Source: Avibacterium endocarditidis
GTDB taxonomy: Bacteria; Pseudomonadota; Gammaproteobacteria; Enterobacterales; Pasteurellaceae
Assembly: GCF_002921145.1 (NCBI RefSeq)
Contig: NZ_PQVI01000003.1
Span: 1-52,130, forward strand
Direction: 5' to 3'
Length of the DNA: 52,130 bases
Shown in pieces: positions 43,853 through 52,130 of the stretch; positions within the stretch are counted from its first letter, which is position 1, and every line of letters starts with the position of its first letter. A program made the position numbers and the translations under genes. Under the pieces are notes generated by a model. The model ran no database searches. It saw only the letters and a program-made list of their open reading frames with translations, and was not told the origin of the DNA.

Positions 43853-44597
43853 TCTTCGCCTCATATTCTGAATCTAAGCTCGTCACCTCACCCAATTCTG
43901 CTTCAGAACTCAACTGTCTAATGACTGGAGCAAACATAGCACGACGCTCGCCACTTAAAATATCTTGAGGTAATTCTAATTTAAAGCGTGCCACACACTC
44001 TTGATAGCGTTGGTTATTTTCAAGTGCATCTTGTCGAGTGATGCCTGAATGGCGATAGGTTTCAACCACCCCAAAGCATTTACGGATAAGTCCAGCCCCT
44101 GCTTCTAACCACTCTCTGGCTTGTTCTTTAGTCATAAGGGCAATATGGCTGGCGGTCATAACAGAACGTGCAAGCACATCAAATTCAGAAAGTAGGTAAA
44201 TGAGTTTATAACCGAGTTGTGAATTCACAAAAATAGGGTAGGTTACGGGCGAAATATTTTCGCACCGTGATATATCAATATTATCTGGTAAATTCTGGTT
44301 ATATACATCAACAAGATCATTCACCAGCTGTTTCATATTGTCCGTATAGCTCAACACTTTTTCCTCAAACTGAATCAAATACCAGTCTGCATAAGGATCG
44401 TCATTTGTGGCATCTTTTTGGATCTGCGATAAGATCGCAAGGCACCCAGGCATACTCATAATAGGGGGCTTTACAACTTTATCGCCATCACGTACGACGG
44501 TACGTCCCAACCATAGTCGTGTGGCATACTGAGAATGCAAGGTAAGCGTAATATTACTACGTAAAGCTCCAAGCTCTTGGTTGTAGTCTTGAGTCAT
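43839..44597 (-). CDS. TIGR03761-family ICE protein
   Basis: The 252 residues begin MTQDYNQELGALRSNITLTL and contain LWLGRTVV, DDPYADWYLIQFEEKV and SQLGYKLIYLLSEFDVLARSV, the TIGR03761 (PFL_4669) signature. It is a conserved part of the replication and processing module. Its upstream region holds the 40-bp repeat array, so that array could control it. The DUF3158 gene overlaps its 3' end by 14 bp. Confidence 0.85.
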   Translation of the reverse strand: MTQDYNQELGALRSNITLTLHSQYATRLWLGRTVVRDGDKVVKPPIMSMPGCLAILSQIQKDATNDDPYADWYLIQFEEKVLSYTDNMKQLVNDLVDVYNQNLPDNIDISRCENISPVTYPIFVNSQLGYKLIYLLSEFDVLARSVMTASHIALMTKEQAREWLEAGAGLIRKCFGVVETYRHSGITRQDALENNQRYQECVARFKLELPQDILSGERRAMFAPVIRQLSSEAELGEVTSLDSEYEAKNEHI

Positions 44598-44656
44598 ATA
44601 TTTTCTCCTGTGAAGTTATGTATTTTTCGTACACCATAAATTATATCTATTAGGCT

Positions 44657-44880
44657 TATTTTTTGTACAAATAAGCACTGACTGCGCCAATTCATATATT
44701 TTTTGTACAAACTGCCACCAGTGGTGCCACTTAGTCTATTTTTTATACAAACTGGCACCTAGGGTGCCACTCAGTATGTTTTTTGTACAAACCGCCACCA
44801 GTGGCGGCACTTAGGCTGTTTTTTATACAAACTGGCGCCAGTGGAGGCACTTAGTATATTTTCTGTACAAATTGCTATCC
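44657..44880. repeat. Six direct repeats with an exact 40-bp period
   Basis: TTTTRTACAA-type cores start at 44661, 44701, 44741, 44781, 44821 and 44861. In the four middle spacers each core is followed by a palindromic block such as TGGCACC-TAG-GGTGCCA or CCACCAGTGG, then CACTTAGT. Arm bases vary between copies while the palindrome is kept. It is a candidate iteron array (oriV), partition site or operator, and lies just upstream of the TIGR03761 gene. Confidence 0.8.
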
Positions 44881-46116
44881 CCTTAAATTTGCCCGTAATT
44901 GTTGAGCAAGGTTGGCTACAACGGCTTTCGTGTGAGCCATATCGGTATTAGTTTGAGTATTTGCCTCTAACAAGCGTCGAGAGCTCACTAATCCAGTCTG
45001 ACAAGGCTTAGTCTGATTTTTTTGCTGACTCTGTTTGTCCTGCCAATAAGGTTTAAACTCCCCTGACTGCGCTTTACGAATAATGCCAAAAATATACCCT
45101 AAAGGGTTTTGAATATTTCCTCGATGAATGCGTTGCTCTGCTTCAACCAAAATAGCTTGTGCAGTCTCCTTATCCAGCTTATTCAAGGCTCGATAAACGG
45201 TTTCTGTTTCTAATTTGCCTAAATTTAAACAATTCAAGCTATCGTACAGTACAGTACTTTTTTAGTATTTAATACAGTACTAGTACTCTCTGAGTTCCCA
45301 TTTGGAACTAAGCCTAAAATCAATGACTTATCTTCATCTTGATGACTGAGTTCCGTATTGGAACTCAGTAAAATTGACCTTTTTCACTGAGTTCCCTGTC
45401 GATTTTCCAAGTTCCTTATTGGAACTCAGTAACCTTTGCTGCGTTTCTTTAATGGCTTCATCCACATTCTTAGCTAATGGCGTAATTGGAGAACCAATGT
45501 GGAAACCCTGTTTATGTGCTTGATAACGTGCTTGTATTGCCTCAATATGAGAGACAAGAAGCCATAACTGCGCATCTTGATTGAGCATATCGTCAATAAT
45601 ACGTATCGCGACATCTTTAATTAAAGGGTCTTTATGTTTCACTGATTTTTCAAGCAAACGGAGATAGTCATCATTCAGTTGCAAACAATCAACGACACTT
45701 AATGGCTCATCATTCATTACATAAACATTACCTAGAATTTGCCCTCGTTCATTTCTGACCGTCTCACACAAGGTCAACCACCTTGTTAGACGTAACAGTA
45801 ATAATGTTTGGCTGATCACTTTACGGGAAACACGTTTCCCCTCAAATGCACGTTCAGACAGCCATAACGAAAGTTCATCATAGGATGGAAACGCTGCCCC
45901 CTGAAATTGGTAAGCATTCAGTTTTATCAATTGCCAAGCAAGTTTTGCTCGAGGCGTTAAATAACTATCAGTTAATAGCCGTAAAGGGACACTTTCATGC
46001 CGATTACCAACAAAGAGTAAACCTTGAAAATCGGCCCGCTTTTTCTGTTCTGCTTTTTCTATCAATTTTTGTTTTGCAGACTCTGCGAAATGCCCTATAA
46101 TCTGTGTCGATTTCAT
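44875..46116 (-). pseudogene. STY4528-type ICE replication protein, two frameshifts
   Basis: The N-terminal part (MKSTQIIGHFAESAKQKLIE, LLFVGNRHESVPLRLL, LTPRAKLAWQLIKLNAYQF, with a winged-helix region) matches the pathogenicity-island replication proteins of the STY4528 type. The frame shifts at 45371-45374 and at the T6 run 45258-45263. Read through, it runs NLLSSNTELSHQDEDKSL, then KKSTVLYDSLNCLNLGKLET to the stop at 44875, about 413 residues. ATG 46116 has AGGAGG nine bases upstream. The C-terminal coding part contains three palindromes that may be binding sites. Confidence 0.78.
45290..45427. repeat. Three GAGTTCC palindromes within the replication gene
   Basis: CTGAGTTCC-N5-GGAACTMAG occurs at 45290-45312 and 45346-45368, and AGTTCC-N5-GGAACT at 45411-45427. 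A half site lies at 45388-45395. Centres are about 56 and 62 bp apart. They encode SSNxEL-like repeats, so coding and site functions overlap. Confidence 0.65.
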
Positions 46117-46155
46117 TAGCTGAATCCTCCTATTTATATAGCTGAGAAAATCATA

Positions 46156-46187
46156 TAAACCGAGAAAGCGTCCACTTTCTCGGTTTT
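46156..46187. terminator. Terminator between DUF2857 and replication genes
   Basis: AACCGAGAAAG pairs with CTTTCTCGGTT around a 6-nt loop. The T6 tract lies on the plus-strand side, while the minus strand has TTTATAT, so it can act at least partly in both directions. Confidence 0.65.
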
Positions 46188-46190
46188 TTA

Positions 46191-46751
46191 TTACAGTCCA
46201 TTTTTCTGCCAACCAATGACTAATCGAGAGACTTCAGTCAGGCTGACCTGAGATTCTTCTGCGATATACATTAGTAAATCAAATCCCTCAAAGGTAAGCG
46301 ATACATCATAGGAAACAGATTGCTTATGCTTTTGCCATAAGTCCCAGATTTTATTTTCTTCTTCCTCCGTGGCATTTCGTTTACGTCCCATAGACTCATT
46401 AATACCAAGTAAACGACGTCGTGCAGACACTTCCGCTGAACTCCAACCAAATCGACTATGCAAGATTTCTGATGATGCCCCGAGTTGTAATGCTCTATCA
46501 ATGGCATTACGTTTTCGGGTTTCTTCTCTGACTGATTCAATCAAACTCCAAAAGGCATTATGATTAACCTTAATCTCCGCAAAATTAATTTTACTTTCAG
46601 CTAAATCACAAATTTCTTGTGTCGATAAATTACATAATTCAGTTAATTCTGTTTCATCAAAACCAAGTTGAGTACAGTAATTAATTTCACCACGACGAAT
46701 ATGGTTAATTAAATTGTAAATGATGGCTTGATTTAAACTTGCATTGACCAT
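46191..46751 (-). CDS. DUF2857 (STY4526-type) protein
   Basis: The 186 residues carry a DUF2857-like N-terminus (AIIYNLINHIRRGEINYCTQ, FDETELTELCNLSTQEICDL) and later RFGWSSAEVSARRRLLG with a helix-turn-helix outline. It is a regular partner of the ParB and replication genes in SPI-7-type ICEs and is likely DNA-binding. It starts 2 bp after the upstream gene ends, so the two are coupled. Confidence 0.78.
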   Translation of the reverse strand: MVNASLNQAIIYNLINHIRRGEINYCTQLGFDETELTELCNLSTQEICDLAESKINFAEIKVNHNAFWSLIESVREETRKRNAIDRALQLGASSEILHSRFGWSSAEVSARRRLLGINESMGRKRNATEEEENKIWDLWQKHKQSVSYDVSLTFEGFDLLMYIAEESQVSLTEVSRLVIGWQKNGL

Positions 46752-46753
46752 AG

Positions 46754-47491
46754 TTATTCTCCTGCTCGAGATTGTTCTTTGATATAACGCACTACGCGTA
46801 ATAAACGGATAAGACGGACTAATAGCAAATCATCAATTGCTGGTTCTTCTTGATAAGAGCCAACTAACCAGGATGCAGATAAACGCAATTCAGTATCAGA
46901 AATTGGTACCTCCTCAGTGGCACAAGCACAAAGAAATTGATAGACAAATGAAACCAAAGGCGTAGGCTCAGTAATGTCTAACGGTAAGAGATTAAAGCTA
47001 TAATCGACAGGTTGCTTTACAACATGTTGGACTAAATGCGCTAATCCCACACTTTGGGCTATTTCAAGCGCTAGGGTAAAGGCATCCATCTTATGTTTAC
47101 GTTTCGGATAAATTTTCCATAAATTTGTTACTGGACATTTACCCACATTAGCAAATTCTAATCCATTAAGTTGTGCTTCTTCTGCGCGTTGTGCTTCTGG
47201 GTTCACACCTGGAACAAAACCTAATTCTTGATAATGGGTATGGATTGCCCGATTTAATTCATTTTCATCTGAATTAACGAGTTCAGATGGCAAAAGAGTA
47301 GAAATGCGCTCTTCAGAGATATCTGGGCTGTTAGCATCAGAGGATAAGGGGCCCGTCATTTCAGTTATGCCATCAAGTACTCCCGAATCCAACATTGTCT
47401 CTATGCTATCTTTCTGCATTTGGAGGGAAGATATAGCTTGTTCCTCGTCGGTTTCTCCATTATTGTCTCTTTGTCCCCCCACCGTTTTCAC
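46754..47491 (-). CDS. Replication-module protein of unknown function
   Basis: This 245-residue protein with a GTG start overlaps the parB end by 32 bp. The N-terminal 75 residues are acidic and low-complexity. The rest contains GKCPVTNLWKIYPKRKHKMD, then a helical part ending VRLIRLLRVVRYIKEQSR. Its position between parB and the DUF2857 gene corresponds to STY4524/4525-like proteins of related islands. No biochemical role is known to me. Confidence 0.65.
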   Translation of the reverse strand: MKTVGGQRDNNGETDEEQAISSLQMQKDSIETMLDSGVLDGITEMTGPLSSDANSPDISEERISTLLPSELVNSDENELNRAIHTHYQELGFVPGVNPEAQRAEEAQLNGLEFANVGKCPVTNLWKIYPKRKHKMDAFTLALEIAQSVGLAHLVQHVVKQPVDYSFNLLPLDITEPTPLVSFVYQFLCACATEEVPISDTELRLSASWLVGSYQEEPAIDDLLLVRLIRLLRVVRYIKEQSRAGE

Positions 47492-48507
47492 TCCCTTGAG
47501 CGCGTAAAGCGCTTTCTGTGGCTAATTGAGTAATATGTGGTTGCTTTTCAATTAACCGTCTTAATTTACGCTCCTCAAGATCGATATCTATTTTTAACGT
47601 ATCGTAAGAGACCTCATAGCTAAATGCTTCACTTAATTTGCCTATCAGGCTGTCTTGAAAGGTTTCTATGGCAAACTCCGTAGGATCTTCATCAAAACCA
47701 GATAAGACATTCATCCAAACTTCATCAAAGGTTGCATGAGGAGAATGCTCATCTTTATATTTATCCCACGCTGATTGGGCATTACGATGAATATGCAATA
47801 ATTTTTCTATTTGAGCTTTACCTAAGCCATCTAATAGAATGTTGGGAATATGAGGATATAAGTAGGTTAAGCATTGCTCCATACGAGCAAGTATCTGATG
47901 AGATATTGGATATCCATTCTCACCTAATTTTTCTGAGAGCTTACGATGAGAAAAATATTCTTTATATTTTTCTTCATATAATGCTTTCACCTCTCTAATC
48001 CCTAAGGCTTTTTCAATAAAAGACAACTCCCCACGAATATCATTTTCGGCTAAATGCCCAATCAAAATATTTAATTTTGAATTAATATCATTTGCTTCCC
48101 CCCTCCCAAGGTTTAAACACACATTCAATTGACCAAAAACGGGGATCTTGGGTTTCCTTAAATAATTCATTCAAGGCTTGCAGACGAGTATTTCCCCCGT
48201 CTGCAATGGTATAAAAATCCTCACCAGGACGTTGAGTGATATTCGGTGCATGATCTAGCCCACGTGCTTTAATTGAAGCTTTAATTTCTTCATAAGCTGG
48301 ATTTTTGGTTTTACGCGGATTCCCTTCATAAGGACGTAATTTATCTAATGTCACCACGATTAATTGTTTTCTTTGTGGCATCACTGGTACAGCTTGATGA
48401 TACTGTGGCGTATGATTTTGAATCGCGGGCTCAGTTAATCGTGCAAACATATCTTGACGACGATCTTTTGGTTTTCCAATAAATGGATTTGATTTTCTTC
48501 CGTTCAT
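47460..48507 (-). pseudogene. parB: ParB-family partition protein (TIGR03764), one frameshift
   Basis: The N-terminal ParB/Srx-like domain reads VTLDKLRPYEGNPRKTKNPA followed by DFYTIADGGNTRLQAL. The frame breaks in the run of six C (plus strand) at 48098-48103; with one fewer it reads WEGEANDINSKLN and goes on to SFIEKALGIREVKALYEEKY and HRKLSEKLGENGYPISHQIL, a helix-turn-helix. The whole protein has about 349 residues and is the PFGI-1-class ParB that pairs with the ParA encoded nearby. Confidence 0.87.
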
Positions 48508-48558
48508 AATTCTCTCGCTTAACTGACAAGTCGCTGATATTCATCAGCAGATAAATTT

Positions 48559-49902
48559 TCAAACAAAGGAAAATTCGCCTCTAAACTTAGCCATTACCGT
48601 ACCTATTGGACCATTACGTTGTTTGCCAATAATAATTTCAGCTATCCCTGGATACTCTGTATTGTTGTGATAGACTTCATCGCGATAAACAAACAAAATT
48701 ACATCCGCATCTTGTTCAATACTGCCTGATTCTCGAAGATCAGCTTGTAACGGACGTTTATCCGCACGTTGTTCTAAATTACGATTAAGCTGTGACAGGG
48801 CGATAACTGGACAAGCCATTTCTTTTGCTAAGGCTTTTAACGCGCGGGAAATAGAAGAAATTTCCTGAGTGCGGTTATTTCCATTTTTAAATTCTGGGTC
48901 AGACATTAATTGAAGATAATCCACAATGATCAAGCCAGGTTTGCCATATTTACGTGCATTACGACGCACTCGGCTACGCAATAATTGTGGCGTGAGATAA
49001 CTGCTATCATCAATTAAAAAATGCCCTCTCCAATTCTCTCTTATATAGATAAACGCCTCATTGAAACGGGCGAGATCTTCATCTGAAAGATGAATCGCTT
49101 GGCGATATTTTTGCATTGATACTCGTGTTCGCATGGATATCAGTCTTTGCATCAACTGTTCAGCGGGCATTTCAAGGCTAAAATACTGCACGGTAGTATC
49201 CTTTTCTTTAAGATGTTCTAATGCGGTTTCAGCAAATTTTAATGAAAGGGCAGTTTTCCCCATAGAGGGGCGAGCGGCTAGAATAATTAAATCCCCATCT
49301 TGCGCACCCGATGTATTGTTATCAAGCCTATCAATCCCAAAAGGCACACCAGTAATACCAGATTTATTTTCAAAATTTGCGTCTATCTGATCTAAGATAT
49401 TTAACATCACTTGATTCAAATCTACGGTGGTATCTATATCAGCTTGATTAAATACAATCTCCGTTAAGGATTTTTCTGTTTGTTCAATCAAGGATTCTAA
49501 TTTGTCCCTAGAATTGATTTTGATAGTTTCTGCTCTTAACAAATTACCTAATGCAAATAATTTACGAGCTTGACTATCATTTCTCACAATATCAGCATAA
49601 GCAAGGATATTAGATGCACTCGGGGTTTCTTTACATATCTCTGCTAAATAAGCTAATCCTCCGCATTCTTCCAGTATGCCTTTCTCTTTTAATGTGCGTT
49701 CTAAAGTAAGCAGATCGACGGATTGTTTTCTTTCGATAAGCTCCCTGATTGCGCTATAAATTTGTCGATGTTCATGATGATAAAAATTATGCTCAGTTAA
49801 TAAGAGGCTGACATCATCCCATTTATCATTAGATAAGATTAATCCGCCAAGTACTGATTGTTCTGCCTCAAAAGAATAGGCGGGAAATGGTTTACTGCTC
49901 AT
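48559..49902 (-). CDS. dnaB: Replicative DNA helicase DnaB, last residues shifted
   Basis: This is a full DnaB helicase of 447 residues. The N-terminal DnaB domain (AEQSVLGGLILSNDKWDDVS), Walker A ILAARPSMGKTAL (about residue 213), Walker B IIVDYLQLM (about 325) and QLNRNLEQRADKRP are all present. The stop comes just after GEFSFV. With one T fewer at 48565-48567 it continues FSLFENLSADEYQRLVS to a stop at 48519. It lies between parA and parB and probably drives ICE replication. Confidence 0.93.
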   Translation of the reverse strand: MSSKPFPAYSFEAEQSVLGGLILSNDKWDDVSLLLTEHNFYHHEHRQIYSAIRELIERKQSVDLLTLERTLKEKGILEECGGLAYLAEICKETPSASNILAYADIVRNDSQARKLFALGNLLRAETIKINSRDKLESLIEQTEKSLTEIVFNQADIDTTVDLNQVMLNILDQIDANFENKSGITGVPFGIDRLDNNTSGAQDGDLIILAARPSMGKTALSLKFAETALEHLKEKDTTVQYFSLEMPAEQLMQRLISMRTRVSMQKYRQAIHLSDEDLARFNEAFIYIRENWRGHFLIDDSSYLTPQLLRSRVRRNARKYGKPGLIIVDYLQLMSDPEFKNGNNRTQEISSISRALKALAKEMACPVIALSQLNRNLEQRADKRPLQADLRESGSIEQDADVILFVYRDEVYHNNTEYPGIAEIIIGKQRNGPIGTVMAKFRGEFSFV

Positions 49903-49904
49903 TG

Positions 49905-50747
49905 TTATTCACCTCGTTTTGTTTCAGTTTGGAAATGCGCTTTCCAACAAGGGAATAAGAGTGAACATAATTGACGAATGTTTTCTGCCTCTATTTTATT
50001 ATGTCTATGGACAGGTAACGCTCGACTTGCTGCTTCTCGATAAGCTATTCGATGAGGAATTTCAAAATTGATGAGTTCAATTTGTGAATTTTTTTCAGCA
50101 AGATTAGAAAAAATGTCGTAAAGATTAGCAACAATGTCTTTGGCATCACGTGTCCTATCAAGACAATTAATGACGGCTTTTAAAGGGGGAAGTGAAATAC
50201 CATACCCCGTAAAAATACTTAATGATTCATAGAGATTGATAGTTCCTCTCACAAACTCACGTGCAGACACCAGCTCAGGTTTAATTGGAGAAATCACAAG
50301 ATCACTTGCCAATACGGTCATATCTACCGTAATACCTCGTGTCCCACGCGTATCAATAATAATTAAATCATACCCTTCAATTTTTTTAATTAATTCGCGG
50401 AATTTTAAAATCCCACCCGGTAAAGTATTTAACTCTGTAGTAAGACGGTCTAGTGGATCATTTGACTGAATCACATCTAAATTATCAAATTCGGTCTGCG
50501 TAATAATTTTGGCGATAGGTAAATCTGGGCGATTAAATAACTCATAGAGCCCAAAGGGCGATTGATTGGAAACATGATAATAAGAAGATAAGGTTGGTTG
50601 CGTGTCCGTATCAATCATTAAGGTTTTTATACCATGATCAGCACAAAACGCACCAATGTTTGCAACATTGGTGGATTTAGTTACACCACCTTTAGTGGAG
50701 ATAACAGAAACAACGAGTGAGGAGTTTTTTGATATTAAACTTTTCAT
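49905..50747 (-). CDS. parA: ParA-family ATPase
   Basis: This partition and stability ATPase has 280 residues. The deviant Walker A STKGGVTKST is near residue 20, the Walker A' region is LMIDTDTQPTLSSYY and Walker B is YDLIIIDTRG. Together with ParB it keeps the excised circular ICE in dividing cells. It is the gene nearest attR, as in other members of the family. ATG 50747 gives the usual N-terminus. Confidence 0.92.
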   Translation of the reverse strand: MKSLISKNSSLVVSVISTKGGVTKSTNVANIGAFCADHGIKTLMIDTDTQPTLSSYYHVSNQSPFGLYELFNRPDLPIAKIITQTEFDNLDVIQSNDPLDRLTTELNTLPGGILKFRELIKKIEGYDLIIIDTRGTRGITVDMTVLASDLVISPIKPELVSAREFVRGTINLYESLSIFTGYGISLPPLKAVINCLDRTRDAKDIVANLYDIFSNLAEKNSQIELINFEIPHRIAYREAASRALPVHRHNKIEAENIRQLCSLLFPCWKAHFQTETKRGE

Positions 50748-50814
50748 AACAAATTCTCGCATTGAAAATTAATGGAAAATTTGCTCTATTGTGATCAAAT
50801 AAGGAGATATAGAA

Positions 50815-50901
50815 TGGTGCCAGTGGCCGGACTCGAACCGGCACGCTTTTAAGGGCGGCGGATTTTGAATCCGCTACGTCTACCAATTTCGTCACACTGG
50901 C
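50815..50901 (-). tRNA. tRNA-Leu (CAA), integration site
   Basis: The 87-nt gene folds as a class II tRNA. The acceptor stem GCCAGTG/CACTGGC is followed by A and an encoded CCA. The anticodon stem GCGGA/TCCGC encloses TTCAAAA, so the anticodon is CAA, followed by a variable arm and GGTTCGAGTCC in the T arm. The 3' half (50815-50854) comes from the ICE side of the crossover, so the ICE restores an intact tRNA. Confidence 0.95.
50855..50872. other. attR core direct repeat inside tRNA-Leu
   Basis: These 18 bp equal positions 1-18. They cover the 3' side of the anticodon arm and mark the right edge of the ICE. Confidence 0.88.
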
Positions 50902-51020
50902 TAAGGCGTTTGAGAAAACAACCTAATGTGTTGTCGATGTGGTGAATTATACGGAGTTGATTTTTGCTTGCAAGTAAAATTTATGAATTTGATGATGAGT
51001 GAAGTTATTTTAGTCAATTT

Positions 51021-51062
51021 TAAAGTGCGGTAAAAATTTTTATGATTTTTCACCGCACTTTG
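51021..51062. terminator. Inverted pair of DNA uptake signals
   Basis: AAAGTGCGGT (51022-51031) and ACCGCACTTT (51052-51061) form an inverted repeat downstream of the channel gene and upstream of tRNA-Leu. Such pairs are the classical Haemophilus uptake-signal terminators. Confidence 0.75.
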
Positions 51063-51098
51063 TAAGTGAAAATAAAGAAAAATACCTTTACTCGGCAT

Positions 51099-51124
51099 AA
51101 AAAAGCCTATCATTACAGATAGGC
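51099..51124 (-). terminator. Intrinsic terminator of the mscS-type gene
   Basis: On the minus strand GCCTATC/GATAGGC with a 6-nt loop is followed by T6. It follows the rebuilt end of the channel gene at 51142. Confidence 0.88.
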
Positions 51125-51223
51125 CAATGCTTTATTTTATCTTATTGTGCTTTTGTCGCTAATTCATTGTCATTGATTTGAATGGCTTTATCGAACAAAT
51201 TCACGCCGCCTTTTACGCCGAAA

Positions 51224-52060
51224 TCAAGCGTAGTTACGTTGTAAGCAATGCTGATATTTTCTTGTTTCAAAGCGTTTTTTCAGCGCCATAATGGCTTGGC
51301 TTTTGGATTCTAAATAGTCTTCATAGGTAACGAAATCCACCCAAAAACGAATGATGAAATCGAAAGTTGAACTACCAATATCGGTGAAGTAGAAGTTGAT
51401 GTCATTTTTATCGATCACGAAATCCCATTCTTGCATTAAATCTAAGGTAACTTGGCGAACTTTGTCTAAATCATCACCATAAGACACGCCTGTTGATAAA
51501 ATAACGCGACGTTTTTTCAGTTTGGAATAGTTAAAAAACTCATCGCTATAAATCATCTGATTTGGGATCAGGGCGGTTTCGCCTTCAATGGTCATTAATT
51601 CTACTGTTACCAAGCCGATATTCACTACTTTACCAATAGAATTATTAATATTGACCCAATCACCAATTTCAAACGGCTGTTCTGATTTAATCAATAAGCC
51701 AGAAAAGGCATTAGAAGCAATATCTTTAAAAGCAAACCCAGCGATGATGCCTACAATCCCCGCACCAGCGAGAAGATGAGTGAGAAAAGAGGCGAGATGT
51801 AACACTTCTAAGGCAAGAATGATTCCAAAGAACCAAATGAGAATTTTTACGCCAATTTCTATTCCTTTTGCCGCTCGCGGATTTGCAGGGAAAAGGCGAC
51901 GATAAATGCGTAATGCTGCCTTACTTAAGATTTTTGCTAAAAAATAGAACAGGGTAAGCAAAATAATGGCAGAGAGGATATTGGGAATAAAGCCAATTAG
52001 CCAGTCTTTCCATTGAGAAATCGTGTGAGTTACCAAGGTTAATGAATTGTTTTCAGTCAT
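51224..52060 (-). CDS. mscS: Small-conductance mechanosensitive channel, C-terminus shifted
   Basis: This chromosomal gene outside the ICE encodes an MscS-type osmotic safety valve. Three membrane segments lead into the pore helix (LLAGAGIVGIIAGFAFKDIA) followed by the beta domain (PFEIGDWVNINNSIGKVVNI). The frame ends early after KKRFETRKYQ. With one T fewer in 51265-51267 it reads RFEQENISIAYNVTTLDFG to a stop at 51142, the normal MscS C-terminus. ATG 52060 has AGGA upstream. Confidence 0.92.
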   Translation of the reverse strand: MTENNSLTLVTHTISQWKDWLIGFIPNILSAIILLTLFYFLAKILSKAALRIYRRLFPANPRAAKGIEIGVKILIWFFGIILALEVLHLASFLTHLLAGAGIVGIIAGFAFKDIASNAFSGLLIKSEQPFEIGDWVNINNSIGKVVNIGLVTVELMTIEGETALIPNQMIYSDEFFNYSKLKKRRVILSTGVSYGDDLDKVRQVTLDLMQEWDFVIDKNDINFYFTDIGSSTFDFIIRFWVDFVTYEDYLESKSQAIMALKKRFETRKYQHCLQRNYA

Positions 52061-52089
52061 AAAATTTCCTATCATAAATAATCAAAAGA

Positions 52090-52118
52090 AAAGCCATTTA
52101 TAAAAAATGGCTTTTTTA
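52090..52118. terminator. Hairpin with T tract at the window edge
   Basis: AAGCCATTT pairs with AAATGGCTT and T6 follows on the plus strand. A reversed uptake signal (52120-52128) comes directly after. Confidence 0.65.
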
Positions 52119-52130
52119 TACCGCACTTGG

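Noticed and set aside
44657-44880. Regular repeats taken as a CRISPR array
   Set aside because: The spacers are not unique: they are related palindromic blocks, the period is exactly 40 bp, and no cas gene is present.
1-50872. Antibiotic resistance genes as in ICEHin1056
   Set aside because: No beta-lactamase, tetracycline or chloramphenicol resistance gene could be found in any frame.

Overview
The window is one almost complete integrative and conjugative element (ICE) in a Pasteurellaceae chromosome, most likely Haemophilus or a close relative. The DNA is AT-rich. The 9-bp Hin-type uptake signal AAGTGCGGT occurs both in the flank and inside the element (for example 8666, 9646, 36566, 42582, 51023 and, reversed, 30599 and 31402). 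The flank carries an mscS-type channel gene next to tRNA-Leu(CAA). The 18-bp sequence at positions 1-18 recurs inside the tRNA gene at 50855-50872, so these are the two att repeats and the ICE fills nearly all of the space between them. Gene content and order match the GI-type T4SS / ICEHin1056 / SPI-7 / PFGI-1 superfamily.

Layout. 1-3028: attL, a broken tyrosine integrase and a MobH (TraI_2) relaxase whose stop overlaps the integrase start by 4 bp. 3226-8257: cargo, with a TacA/TacT-type toxin-antitoxin pair, a Septu PtuA/PtuB defence pair, a broken serine recombinase and small membrane or secreted proteins. 8173-11521: anti-restriction and establishment-type cluster with ArdC. 11917-16316: plus-strand T4SS genes (TIGR03757, 03756, 03755, a lysozyme domain, DUF3742). 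16367-33433: the long minus-strand mating-pair operon from PilL through TraD, pilin, VirB8/9/10-like proteins and the VirB4 ATPase to TraG. 33646-38680: second accessory cluster (PcfJ-like, acidic protein, DUF3560, beta-solenoid-like, DUF3577). 38741-39542: structured non-coding DNA. 39543-50747: processing, replication and partition module (TopB, SSB, DUF3158, TIGR03761, STY4528-type replication protein, DUF2857, ParB, DnaB, ParA). 50815-52130: tRNA-Leu and the chromosomal flank.

The most interesting observation is a family of about ten 60-75 nt leader elements, each just upstream of the start codon of an accessory gene in the two establishment-type clusters. Each has two arms (A and D) that compete for one central arm (C), and D contains the Shine-Dalgarno sequence. 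All three arms change together from copy to copy, so pairing is kept while sequence is not. A second structured element occurs three times (E1-E3), once or twice upstream of each cluster. Its helices also covary, and it may be an ssDNA-promoter-like or leader-RNA element. A strict 40-bp-period array lies in front of the TIGR03761 gene and palindromes lie inside the replication gene; both are candidate replication or regulatory sites.

At least two dozen genes or gene parts are broken by single-base length changes, nearly all in homopolymers, including the chromosomal mscS gene. The pattern looks more like sequencing error than decay. Broken genes are listed over their full rebuilt span, so function should be judged after read checking. 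No antibiotic resistance gene was seen.
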